64,000 nt of DNA from Halichondria panicea. Taxonomy: Eukaryota > Porifera > Demospongiae > Suberitida > Halichondriidae. The position numbers were made by a program, and so were the translations under genes. Location of the stretch: positions 4,969,301 through 5,033,300 of the forward strand of contig NC_087390.1 of assembly GCF_963675165.1 (NCBI RefSeq). Reading direction: 5' to 3'. This document shows positions 38,435 to 48,987 of the stretch, piece by piece (position 1 is the stretch's first letter; each line of letters starts with the position of its first letter). The notes under the pieces were generated by a model. It was not told the DNA's origin. It did not search any database and saw only the letters and a list, made by a program, of their open reading frames with translations.

Positions 38435-38490
38435 TCTTTTTTACTTTCACTTGTTTTTGTATAATTAACCTCAAAAAAAAAAAAAAAAAA
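36850..38490 (+). mobile_element. LINE 3' part: RT remnant, CCHC motif, probable restriction-like endonuclease, poly(A)
   Basis: The frame enters at reverse-transcriptase motif C, reading IAKYADD followed directly by a TAA stop. It continues through a long thumb-like region (36969-37712). After a frameshift near 37670 it reads CSCGHTFGIAHAMSC, fitting the C-x(1-3)-C-x7-H-x4-C knuckle of early-branching LINEs, and then RLDIAVCGF...KAFLDVRV (37942-38010), like a PD-(D/E)XK nuclease core. The second frame ends at 38386. A T-rich stretch and a poly(A) tract (about 38474-38491) close the element. ORFs are broken, so it is inactive. Clade assignment is inference. Confidence 0.72.
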
Positions 38491-38639
38491 GTTCTTTATT
38501 GCCTCCTATAATATCACCTGACTAGAATGAAAGCACCGCGGGTGCTGATGCCTCGGTGGAGGTGCCAAAGCTACATAACATAAAGCTACTATAGCTAGCT
38601 TTTATACACACATTGATTATATAATTATCATGATGAATT

Positions 38640-39130
38640 TTGCTGCATGCAGAATCCAGAATCACAGGGAAACTCAAAGAGTGGGTAATGATCGACGATG
38701 ATTGTTGTTACGATCGACGCCAAAAATTCAAGTCTAATGGCTGTGGCAATCAAGTCAGCAGAGCCTTGCAGCTCTCTTCTCACTCTTGCAGCTATCAATA
38801 GCTAGCGTTCTAGTGCAGAGCTAACTACTAAGTAGAGTAGCAACACTTGGTGAACAAGTTTTGCTACGGACTCTTCTGAAAAGGCTGCAATGGCATTCCA
38901 AGTAAGCAAAACTAGGCATACCTCGAGAACGAAGCTTTATTTTGCAAATCCACAAATACCAAGCCAAGAAAGCATGACTAGAAGCCTATAGAAACTCTTA
39001 CTTGCACTTCATTGATCCTTGAGTAGCTGAAACAGTCTACACACACAGACACACACACACACACAGACACACAGACACACAAACACACTACCGTATACCT
39101 CGCTTGCGCATGCGCACCGAGGCATAACTA
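38640..39130 (+). repeat. Dispersed repeat, copy 1 of 3
   Basis: About 490 bp, with the landmarks CAATAGCTAGCGTTCTAG, CAGAGCTAACTACTAAG, GGCATTCCAAGTAA and a (CA)n run, ending in an ACCGTATACCTCG...CCGAGGCATAA segment. It matches 39780-40110 and 42665-43110. There is no coding potential. It looks like a non-autonomous transposon with an internal microsatellite. Confidence 0.7.
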
Positions 39131-39779
39131 GTGTTCAAGCTGGCGCTGTGCTAATGCCTCTCGCCATGATTTGCTTTCGCTCAAAAGTATAGAAGAGGAA
39201 GTATAGAAGAGGAAAAAGTGTATAAAATAATCTGTCTAAAACTAACTTGCATCTGTATAATTATGGTATCATTGTTGTGTTTTGTGGCTGCTTATACCAG
39301 GACCTCAAGGATCTAGGAAGCAACAAAGAAGAAGATTTTGTTTTTAATTAATTATAAGCGGAAGCGCATAATTTTACTAATTATTTCATAAAGTTAGCTT
39401 ATCTATATAAAGTCACTGAGAAGAAAAAACTTATTATATGCATCTATTGTTGTTTTAATACCAGGACCTCAAGAAAGAAGAAAACTGATTCTTCCAGGAT
39501 CTGTAGTTCAGTGTATAATTATAATATCTAAGAAGAAAAGACCTGTGTACATGCATATTGTTATCTATATTGTTATATAGTAGTGTTTTGTGGCTTACCA
39601 GGCCCTCAAGAAAAATATGATTCTGCCAGGAGGGAGGATCTGGATCTCGATCTTGGATATCACACAAGGGGAATGAGCGCGCATGCGCATTACATCCACA
39701 GGAATAATTAAAGGGTGTGTCCAAAGAGATAAATGGCTACTGCTAGCTAGCTGTTTTAACAGGTATTTTCTGAGTCTTG

Positions 39780-40110
39780 TAGCTAACAAAAAGCTAGCGC
39801 TTTAGTGCAAGGCTAACTCATATGTTGAATAGAAAGTTTGTGCGGACAGATGATGCTATGAAAGATTCTGAAGAGACTGCAACAGCCTTCAATGTGAGTC
39901 AAACTAGCCATAACTCGAGAAAGAAGCTTTAGTTTGCTAATCCACGAATCAAAATCCAAGAGAACGTGGCTAGAAGCCTATAGAAGCTGTTAGTTTTCAT
40001 CGCATTGCAACCGCTGAGCAGTTACAGCTGGAACAGACACACAGACAGACACACACACACAGTCAGCTTTACTGTATCTCTCGTGCGGCTACGCCTCGAG
40101 GCATAATAAG
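39780..40110 (+). repeat. Dispersed repeat, copy 2 of 3 (5'-shortened)
   Basis: It begins at the GCTAGCG segment and shows the same order of blocks as copy 1, more diverged, then a (CA)n run and the end TCGTGCGGCTACGCCTCGAG. That end also occurs at about 30105-30130 in gene C's large intron. Non-coding. Confidence 0.65.
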
Positions 40111-40275
40111 TCAATCTGATTGAGCCGCTGGAATTCCAGCGTGTGCAACAAAACTACATCAAGAGTGCTCAGACCCCTTCTCAGGAGGGGGCTGATCCAT
40201 GAGACTACTTATATAGCTGGTTGTTTTGGAGTGTTCCCTGACATGATTCTATTGATGGCAAGCTTGTTGGTTAGT

Positions 40276-40338
40276 CTCACGAATTAGCCGCCCTTCCTAG
40301 GTCTCTCACTTAGGAAGGGCGGCTAACTCATGAGATTG
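40276..40338. repeat. Hairpin with 16-bp perfect stem
   Basis: TTAGCCGCCCTTCCTA is followed, after an 11-base loop, by its exact reverse complement TAGGAAGGGCGGCTAA; the flanks (TCTCACGAA / TCATGAGA) extend the pairing imperfectly. It is probably a small fold-back element. No rho-independent terminator is meant; this is a eukaryotic locus. Confidence 0.7.
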
Positions 40339-40659
40339 GCATGCAATTAACACAACGGCAATTAGAGACCTAAGTAGCTAAGGTTAATTAAGTGCTTTGC
40401 GCCTCCTAGTCCTCTGGACATGAAAAGCTGACAAGATGGCTGATGATCAGGTACCAGTGAAGTATATGTACTTACTTTGATGTACTCCCATGTTTTCCTA
40501 TCCAGCTTTAATTAGCTACTACATGCACACTGTATAATGTTTTAATTATTATATACCGTATGCCACATTATGATTTTTGAGGCGCGCCCTAAAAAAGCGT
40601 CTACCGTTGCTGTAATTTTTTTATGCCGTCTTTTGAAATAGAAGTGTCTTGTTCATGTT

Positions 40660-41612
40660 GTGTTTGAGCGATGATGACCTTTATGAACTTATCTAGCTTA
40701 TTTAGACTGATATGAACTCCGTGGCAGTAATGTCGAAGTTATCTGCTAGTTTTTTGAGACACCTGACGGCAAATATAACATCGTTCATTAGTGGCAAGAG
40801 GTCCAGTTTAATGAGGCGACTTTTGTAGTCCAAACTATTACAGGTAAGGTTCAGAACAAACTTTGATGATCTTCTCTGGATTTGTTCCACTTTTGCAATG
40901 GCTCAGTTTATGTGACTGGGGTCTCCACCGTGGCAGTTGTGAACAGAATGTTAAATTAGATCTAACAAGTGTAGTATAAAGTGTTCTTTTTGTGTGGAGA
41001 GCATGAGAGCGTTTTTTTTTTAATAAGGTACAAACAGCTGTAGGCCTTCGAACATAGGTTGTTGATATGTCCCAGGTGAGACTATTTTGGATGGTCACTC
41101 CCAGGTCTTTGTGAGAGTCTCTTGTTAGGATTAGCTTTGAGTCCAAATTGTATAGCGAGCGAGCCAGGAATGGTTTTACCAAAGTGGAGGTAGACACATT
41201 TGTCTAAATTGAGTGATAAGTTCCAGTCCTTGCACCATGTGACAAGATGGTCTAGATCAGACTGCAGGTCAGCTTGGTCTTTTGCATTGGCTATTCGCTT
41301 CACTAGTTTAGTATCATCTGCATAAATATACATGTATATGGACAAATTAACCGTGGAACCGTGGTTGTATCATTGACATAGACTAAAAACAACAAAGGAC
41401 TGAGAATGCTGCCTTGCATGAGGTGGTACGCCTGATAGCGCAGATAGTGATGAAGAGTTTGTTCCCTCTAAACAGATATGTGGCATCGGTTGCTCAATAA
41501 TATTCCATACATTTCCGGTAATGTCTAACCTCCATAATTTGAATAACAGTTGTTTGTGGGACACTTTATCAAACGCCTTAGCAAAGTCTAAGTTGATAAC
41601 AATTCCCAATGA
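40660..41612 (-). mobile_element. Decayed LINE reverse transcriptase fragment
   Basis: Minus-strand frames, in order: LDFAKAFDKVSHKQLL (RT motif A), LSALSGVPP (damaged motif B, lacking QGS), YADDTKLVKRI (motif C), then WCKDWNLSLNLDKC, a DLGVTI block and a C-terminal tail (QRRSSKFVLNLT). Several frameshifts separate them. It is a different family and orientation from the LINE at 12.8-14.4 kb. It ends about 50 bp upstream of the gene E kelch exon and has replaced the usual 5' intron. Confidence 0.82.
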
Positions 41613-41665
41613 ATAAAGAGAAGCCAGCTAAATCTAAGTGGTATTTTTCCCTCCCATGCATGCAG

Positions 41666-43057
41666 ACTACTGACATCCTCCATCCCTCAACATCGCTGGA
41701 GTGGGAGGAATGGCCCTCTCTACCAGTGGGGATGAGTGATGCCTCTTCAGTGTATCTAAATGGAACACTGTATTTTGGAGGAGGAGAATACACTACTAAT
41801 GATATTGATTTGAGAGTTGAAGCTTCATTATACTCATTCAAACCTAGAATTGACAGCACATGGACAGTGACAGACACACCTACCTTTGGGTATACCCTTG
41901 TCGTCCATGACTCTGAACTGCTACTGGTGGGTGGGTGTGAGTATTCTACAGGAGAGGTCACAAACAAAATCTTCACGATGGCGAATGGACAGTTTGTTGA
42001 AACACTGCCTCCTATGAAGGAGAGACGAAGTTCCCCATCTGCTGTCAGTAGTGAGTCTGCACTAGTTGTGGCTGGGGGATGGGACGACTCAGGAGCACTC
42101 TCCTCTGTGGAAGTGTTCAAAGATGGCCAGTGGACAACTGCTCCCTCCCTGCCAAGTGCAGCATGTCGCATGAAGACTGCTCTCCATGGTGACCAGTGGT
42201 ACCTGATCACGTTTCAGGGACACGTGTTCTGTGCATCACTACAATCACTCATATCTGGAGCCTACCAGTCACCATGGGAGACGCTGCCTGATGCGCCAAG
42301 TCAATATTCAGCTGCTGCTGCCTTTTTTGGTAGTCGTCTCTTGTCTATTGGAGGAGTGATTTATTCGAATTCTAAAACCACAAGAACCATCCATATCCAT
42401 GCTTTCTCCTTTAGCACCCAGTCCTGGAAGCATGCTGCTGACCTGCCTGTACTCCCAACAGCTGGTGTTCTGTCCAGCAAACAACTAATTGTGAGCAGTG
42501 GTACGAGAGTATTTTGCGGAAAACTTAGTGGTGAGTTCAACAACTGTTGTGGAATGCTTTACCATTTTCACCTTAAAATACTAGTGCAAGATTTTGAAAA
42601 CATACAATGCATGCATCGCTACTAGCTATTGCTAATACACACATGCACGTCGTGACGATAAACATTTTGGCTGCATGCATGCAGACAGAAATCACAGGGA
42701 AACCGAAGAGTGCATGATTGTTGCTAAAAGGATGCCAAGTCTAAAATTAATGGCTGCAGCACCTTGCAGTTCTTTTCTCACTCTTGCAGCCACCATGCAT
42801 GTACCAATAGCTAGCGTTCTAGCCCAGAGCTAACTACTAAGTTGAGTAGCAACAGTCCAAGAGACAAATTTTTCTACGCACTTTTCTGAAAAGGCTGCTA
42901 TGGCATTCCAAGTAAACAAAACTAGCCAGTAAGCAAAACTAGGCATTCATAACTCAAGAACCAAGCATTATTTTCAAATCCAAGAAAAAATCCTATAGAA
43001 ACTCTTACTTGCACTTCATTCATCCTTGAGCAGCTGTAGCAGTCCACACACACAAAG

Positions 43058-43092
<35 letters not shown>

Positions 43093-46000
43093 CCGTATTA
43101 CCTCGTTTGCACTGCATGCTATTCTACTTTACAGTTACTCCTTTTGATGCTGACAGTTACTTCACTATGAGAGCTATTGATCGCCTCAAAGCTTCAGCAG
43201 GAATCTCTCTGATAGAGGAGCTTGTAAAACACACGCCCACTGCCTTCCCAGCTGTTGCTGGTGTGGATGTTCAGGAGAAATACTATCCTATCTTGGAAGA
43301 GTGGGCGTCAGGATATGGATCACACCTACCCACATGGGCAGAGCTGTTCAGAGCTCTCAAGGAGATGTGCTTGAGTGAGCTGGCTGGTCGGATGGAGAAG
43401 TACTTGAGAGGGTCGGTTCCTGAGGACCCACCTCGACCACCCCCTGATAAGGAAGGTGACTCAGAGGAGGAGAAAGATGGTGAGCAAATCAATGGATTAT
43501 CTGTTTTGTGTTAATGTATAAAATTCCACAGATGAAACACCAAAGCAAGAAATTCTCAGGTTAAACCATGTGCTGGCTGAGTGCATCAGCACTAACACTC
43601 TATTGAAAAATACGATCCACAACCTTGAGCAACAGATTGCTCAGTTTGCAAAGGAAAAACAGCATATCGAACAGGAAACCGAAGCTGAGCCACAGGCCAC
43701 TGATGGTGAGTGATGGTATCACACGGGGCTTAATTTCAGATACTGTACATGTATAGCGTTTGTCTATAGATGAATTTTACATTTACCTAATTTCTTATCA
43801 AATCTGCGAGAAGAACCAGTCTCATGAGACTGTCTACTGTAACAGTATCATGCAATACAATTCAGTGAGTCATTTGCATTGTTCTATACTGTTACCTCCA
43901 CTCAGACCTCCCTGGTGTTGAAGTGGTGGCCAGCACTTGTGTGATCGTAACCAACTCACCCCAAACCTTCCACTGGGTTGGCTATGGGTTCAAGCTCACC
44001 ATACCCCAAGGCTCTCTGCCAGCTGGTGTTGACCAGTGTCGACTAGATATCAAGGCCAGTGTATCTGGACAGTATCAGTTTCCTGACAATCTCCAGTTGG
44101 TCAGCAGTGTCTTCTGGGTGCGTCTTCATCCCTCGGGTCGATTCCAACAGCAGCTGACAGTCGAGATACAGCACTGTGCCAAGATGACCAGCTCCACTAA
44201 GCTCTCATTTGTGAGAGCACATTGCTCCCAGGAGAGTCTGCCCTACACATTCAAACAGCTTGAAGGACGTGACTCATTCACAGAGCACAGCTCGTACGGT
44301 TGTTTGAGTGTGAATCATTTCAGTTCACTTGCAATAGCTGCGGAGGGTGATATTGATCTACAGTATGTCGCTAGTCTATACTATCTGAAGGCCGACCCTC
44401 GGACCGTGGAGATTCATTTCACAATTAATGTGGATGATGAAATACATAATGCTGTGAGTGACAGAGATTCTATGCATGCATGGTGTTCATGTTTCTAAAT
44501 CTTATTTTTGTATTCTTAGGAAACACAGAAGTTCTTTGACAAGCGTGGGGCCAAAGAAGGGCTGACTTTGGGGGTGGAGTTTGATGACACGACTATTTCA
44601 CTGGATATTCCACTATCCAGCGGTGTTAATATTAATGAATGGAGTCTTCTACCACTTGTTACACCAACGGTAAAGTCGATGTGCAATAATTATATCAATA
44701 TGTGAGTTTCTTTGTATTGCAGATATCAAAGAGAAGAGTTGACTCGTTCAAGCCAGGGAGAAAAGTTCCATCCACAAAGCTAGTAGCAACACTCTCTGAG
44801 AGTAGCTGGGACTGCAAGGTACCAAGACGTTCACACCTAATAACTTTGAATGGTGCTAAGGAACCTGATAACCAAATGCGAATTGTGTTGGATCCCGTTC
44901 TAAATGAAGGTACGATATTATATTGTGTATAGATGTGTTAAAACTTTTACGTTGAACCAGCGCTTATAATAATTGTATGCTTACTATTAGTGGCCCCTCA
45001 TCAATTGTTCCACTCCACGAGTGCAGTGGCAGTTCCATGTCCCTCTGGCTCTCAAGTTGCATCTGATCAACCAATCACTGTTGCTGACATTGTGAGACAC
45101 GTGGGCATTAGTGAGGAGGACCTTGATCGAGAATGCTCCAACGAACACTTGCAGGAAATCGGTACTTTCCTGCCAAACTGGCCCAAATTTGCTGAGGCCT
45201 TACTCCTGACAACTGCACAAATTACGGGAATTCAGGTCAATCCGAACATATGCTACGAAATGAAGGCCGAGAAGGTGCTAGAATTATGGCATGACAGAGA
45301 GAGCTTCAGAGCAACGTATCGTCGTCTTGTTGAAATCTGTCTTCACAGATTCAAGCACGGTGAAGCAGCAAAGAAGATATGCTTATTGGTGAAAGGTTAG
45401 TCCATTATGCATTAGAGCCTATACTCACCTATCTCATGGTACCTACGTATACAGTCTGCACTCCCAAAGTATGCAACGTGACATAATTATTACTTTCTCA
45501 TTGCATTACATGCATGCACATGTATAACTCGTGAGCTGTATACGTATGTTTGCGTGAAATGCAGAGGAGGTACGATATCCGCGTGTCTTAAAGACCCACG
45601 TTCCTTATTATATCTGGGTCAAAGTTCAATAGCACATCAAACAAAGTGATACTCATAGCAACTTCAGGCCTCCCTCCTGAAGATTCTGAAGCTGAAACGA
45701 TGGTTGATTAAGCTAATAGCTATAACCTAGATAAAAGTACACGAATCAGACTTTTGGCAGCTAAAAATAGCCCAGTGCTTATGTTTAAGTTTGGCAGGTA
45801 ACACGCAATTGAACTTTGACCTAAGGAATGTGAGTTTAAAAACTTCCTTTGACACGCGGATGTCGTACCTCCTCTGGTGAAGTGTGTGCTGGTTAGAATG
45901 CTTTGATAAAGATTATAGCAAAGTTTAGCACTCCTGTACATACATATTCTACATAAATTATTATGTGGTCAATAATTTATTTATTTTAGACATTCCCCCG

Positions 46001-46128
46001 GACCCCCACCACCCACTAGTGAGGATTCACAGAACAAAGTGAGTTTTGTTCCAGATAACGTGTATGCATGAGTGTGATTAACTAACGCAGTGTAATTAAG
46101 TTATTGCTTTTACTGCAGGTCTCAGTGA
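41666..46128 (+). CDS. Gene E: kelch - death-fold - ZU5 (HFS) - UPA-like - divergent death domain protein
   Basis: Exons: 41666-42530, 43135-43479, 43532-43705, 43906-44453, 44520-44669, 44723-44909, 44991-45395, then 45990-46042 (stop) or 45990-46038 joined to 46119-46128. The first two exons match genes B and C. The coiled-coil exon is altered (AKEKQHIEQETEAEP): IKQE has become IEQE and the KEE motifs are gone. The next SUMO-motif exon survives only as a degraded scrap (43803-43864). ZU5 keeps NHFSSLAI (44316-44324). The UPA-like part follows gene B (ISKRRVDSFKPGR). The last domain (exon 44991-45395, from ITVADIVRHVGISEEDLDRE to AAKKICLLVK) is a death domain of another subtype, and there is no basic tail. 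The MAELEISRSGQ first exon is missing; MADDQ at 40436-40450 with a GT donor is a weak substitute. TRRAP begins 260 bp downstream. Confidence 0.78.
42665..43110 (+). repeat. Dispersed repeat, copy 3 of 3, in gene E intron
   Basis: It has the same block order as 38640-39130 (CAATAGCTAGCGTTCTAG, GAGCTAACTACTAAG, GGCATTCCAAGTAA), then an (AC)n run at 43062-43091 and ACCGTATTACCTCG. It fills the intron between the kelch and death-fold exons; the homologous introns of genes B and C lack it. Confidence 0.7.
45563..45878. mobile_element. MITE, about 316 bp, AGAGGAGGT termini, in gene E
   Basis: The left end AGAGGAGGTACGATATCCGC and right end GCGGATGTCGTACCTCCTCT form inverted repeats of about 25 bp, with a second inner pair (GTGTCTTAAAG / AGTTTAAAAACTTCC, imperfect). 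It lies in the last intron of gene E. A shorter relative with the same outer bases is in TRRAP intron 10. Confidence 0.8.
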
Positions 46129-46389
46129 GAACACATCAGAACTGGACTTATTATTAGCATTACCTTCTGTCCTATTGATAGCTCTATTGTGTACTGTTTA
46201 TTTTTCCATTGCCATTGCCCAATTATAATCTAACACCCCCAATCAAGATTTTTCGGGGGCGTTTCTTTATCGAAGGATAGCCAATGGGTGCGGATTAATT
46301 AGAAATTGATACCCAGAGCTAGCTGATCAATGCATGCTAGGTATAGGATCAGGAGCGACTGGTTTCTTGTCCTAAAGTGAAGATCCAAG

Positions 46390-48934
46390 ATGTCCAAGCT
46401 TAGAAGTCACCTTGCATGTTTGGTAGATGCTAATACAGGTGAGCTGATTGCAGTAACTATACGAGAGCACACACGTACACATGCACAGTGGAACATGCCA
46501 TAGCACTTGAATTGCACAGCCAACATTCGCACTATGAACCCGCTGTGCATAATAATAATTATGATGGATGGATATGGATTATATGAACAATAAAATGCAT
46601 GCAACGTTTTATTGGGGTCTAACGATACATTGTCCATCCATTGATTTAATACGTATAAAATGTTTATGTCTCTATAGCTGATGAAACCAAACTGAAGGCA
46701 GCTCAAGAAGTCAGCGAAAATTTAGAAGTGAGAAAATGGAGTCAACTAATCTATATAAGTGTATTATAGCTAAGTGTAATAGGCTTTCAGTTGAAAACAT
46801 AATTATACGTAAGTCCATATGTCGTTTCGATTTCACCATATTAAATAATTTCTCTTTCATTTTGTGCCCTATCGTGTTCTCCAGACGATCGTGAGCTCCC
46901 AGCACTACCAGAACTTCCTGGATACGGCTATACCCATCTTCCTGCAGCTGCTTAAAGATGGTGAGGGTGTTTAATTGTTACAGAGCTTTATTTCACAACT
47001 TTACCATTATTCACCCTGCACAACTATTTGTACTAGCTGAGCTTGTTATTGTTATTGTTGTGCACAATTACAAGTACAAAACAAACAAACAAACCAACAG
47101 ACTACTCATTGTGTTCGGGATACTACAACCAGCCCTTTGGGCTTCTAAATCATGTAGAAACTTCCTAAACAGTGTCTACCCACGCGCGCCTCGGGTAAAA
47201 ATGTACCTCACTGTAGTAAAGCATGAAGTTCAGTACATGTATCCCAGGCCTATTAGCATTGTGGCTATTGGCGATTGTACCCACGCGCGCCTCGGGTAAA
47301 ATGTACCTCACTGTAGTAAAGCATGAAGTTCAGTACATGTATCCCAGGCCTATTAGCATTGTGGCTATTGACGATTGTACTGGGAGAGAGTTTACTTCTA
47401 TTCTTTTTGCATTTTATGGTTTGTCTTCATTTATAGGTGAGCCTCAATTTACTGCTGAGAGCAATGTTCAGGTGAGCTGTTGCACGGACATACTATATTT
47501 TCGAGGAGCTAATATTGGACGGATTGCTCAAACTAAGCATTTCGCGGATTTTATTTTCGAGGATAGGGGTTCAGATGACCAGTAGAGAAGTTTAATCAAA
47601 AAATGTTTGAGGCAACGAACAATCTGCGAAATTTAGCTCCTCGAAAATAAAGCGCTGTACAGTGTAGGTAGTTAAGTATGATTTGTAATCTCTGTAGTCA
47701 GTGACAGGATAATTATTATTTTCCATCACTGTTCAGCAACTCCGCAAGCTTGTGCTGGAGCTCATTCATCGACTGCCAGCCAACGATTACCTCAAAGGGC
47801 ATGTCAAGGTAATGTGCTGTAGCTGTTACGAATTCCTCAGTACGGTTTGTTTTCAGTAGTATCTAGCATGTATTTACAACTCTTAAGATAGAAAGAATGC
47901 ACCCAGCTCTGTCTGTAACTTACAGCCTCTACACTTTTTAGGACTTATAGAACATGTCCTGTAATTTATTGAGTTATGAGGTTCTTCACTGTGAGAGGTG
48001 TCGATATCCTTACCTCATTTTAATGTGTCTATATAAATTTTAAGGTTCTACTGTAGACTAGTTATAGGAAGTGTAGTAACAATTAACTCTCTGTTAGTAT
48101 ACCCTCCTCCCCCACCACCGTCTGCAGTCGATCCTGTCCACCATGTTCCACCTACTGGAGGTTGAGAACGAGGAGAACGTGTTAGTGTGTCTGAGGGTCA
48201 TCATAGAGCTGCACAAGCAATACAGACCCTCTGTGTCCGCAGAGGTATGTCGGGAGACTAATAGTTCTGTGTCTTGCCTATACACATATCCATAATTATC
48301 ACATTCCCACTTCTAGACTGCTCATAAGCTGCTCGGGTGTGATCTCTAGAGTGTATCCATGGTTGCATGCCCACTTATAGAGGCATAGACAGAATTTGTA
48401 GCTAGCACTTTTTAAAGGTTGGAGCTTATAACTATGTACGACCTTGCTTACACAGATCACGAGATTCCTACAGTTTGTGAAGAGTATTTATGCTGACCTT
48501 CCAAAGACCATGGTGAGATATGCACATGAACCCTAACCACATTAACGTTTGTGTACGTATTCAAATGTGATGTGATGTACTTGCCTCGTTCATAATTTGC
48601 CCTTCCCCCTTCCCAGTCTTCTCTGTTTGAGCCTATCGAGGGTGAGAGTTCGGAGGAAGCCACTAAACCATCGGTGAGATTACATATATAATAATAACTA
48701 TTGATTTAAAAAAATTCTCAGCTAGAGTAGTTAATGACTCTCTAAAGTAGAGTGAAACTCGTCTGTAGAATGGGCCTTTACTTACCAACTGTAGTACGTG
48801 TGGAGTGTGTATATGTACTGTTCTATTATATGGAGGTGACCAACTCAATCTGCATGGCTGTACATGTACATGTACCATACGTCTCCTATAACCATAATTA
48901 TATTATATGACACACACACACATACCCGCACACA

Positions 48935-48987
<53 letters not shown>

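Larger units (their letters stand above)
36488..40216. repeat. Inverted repeat pair flanking 3.6 kb of transposon DNA
   Basis: A block at 36492-36540 (AGTAGTCTCATGGATCAGCC, then CCTGAGAAGGGGTCTGAG) reappears inverted at about 40166-40214. The right copy is followed by ACTTATATAG, matching the inverse of CTTATATAGT at the left. The pair brackets the LINE at 36850-38490 and two dispersed repeats. It could be the ends of a composite element or two copies of one repeat in opposite orientation. Confidence 0.55.
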
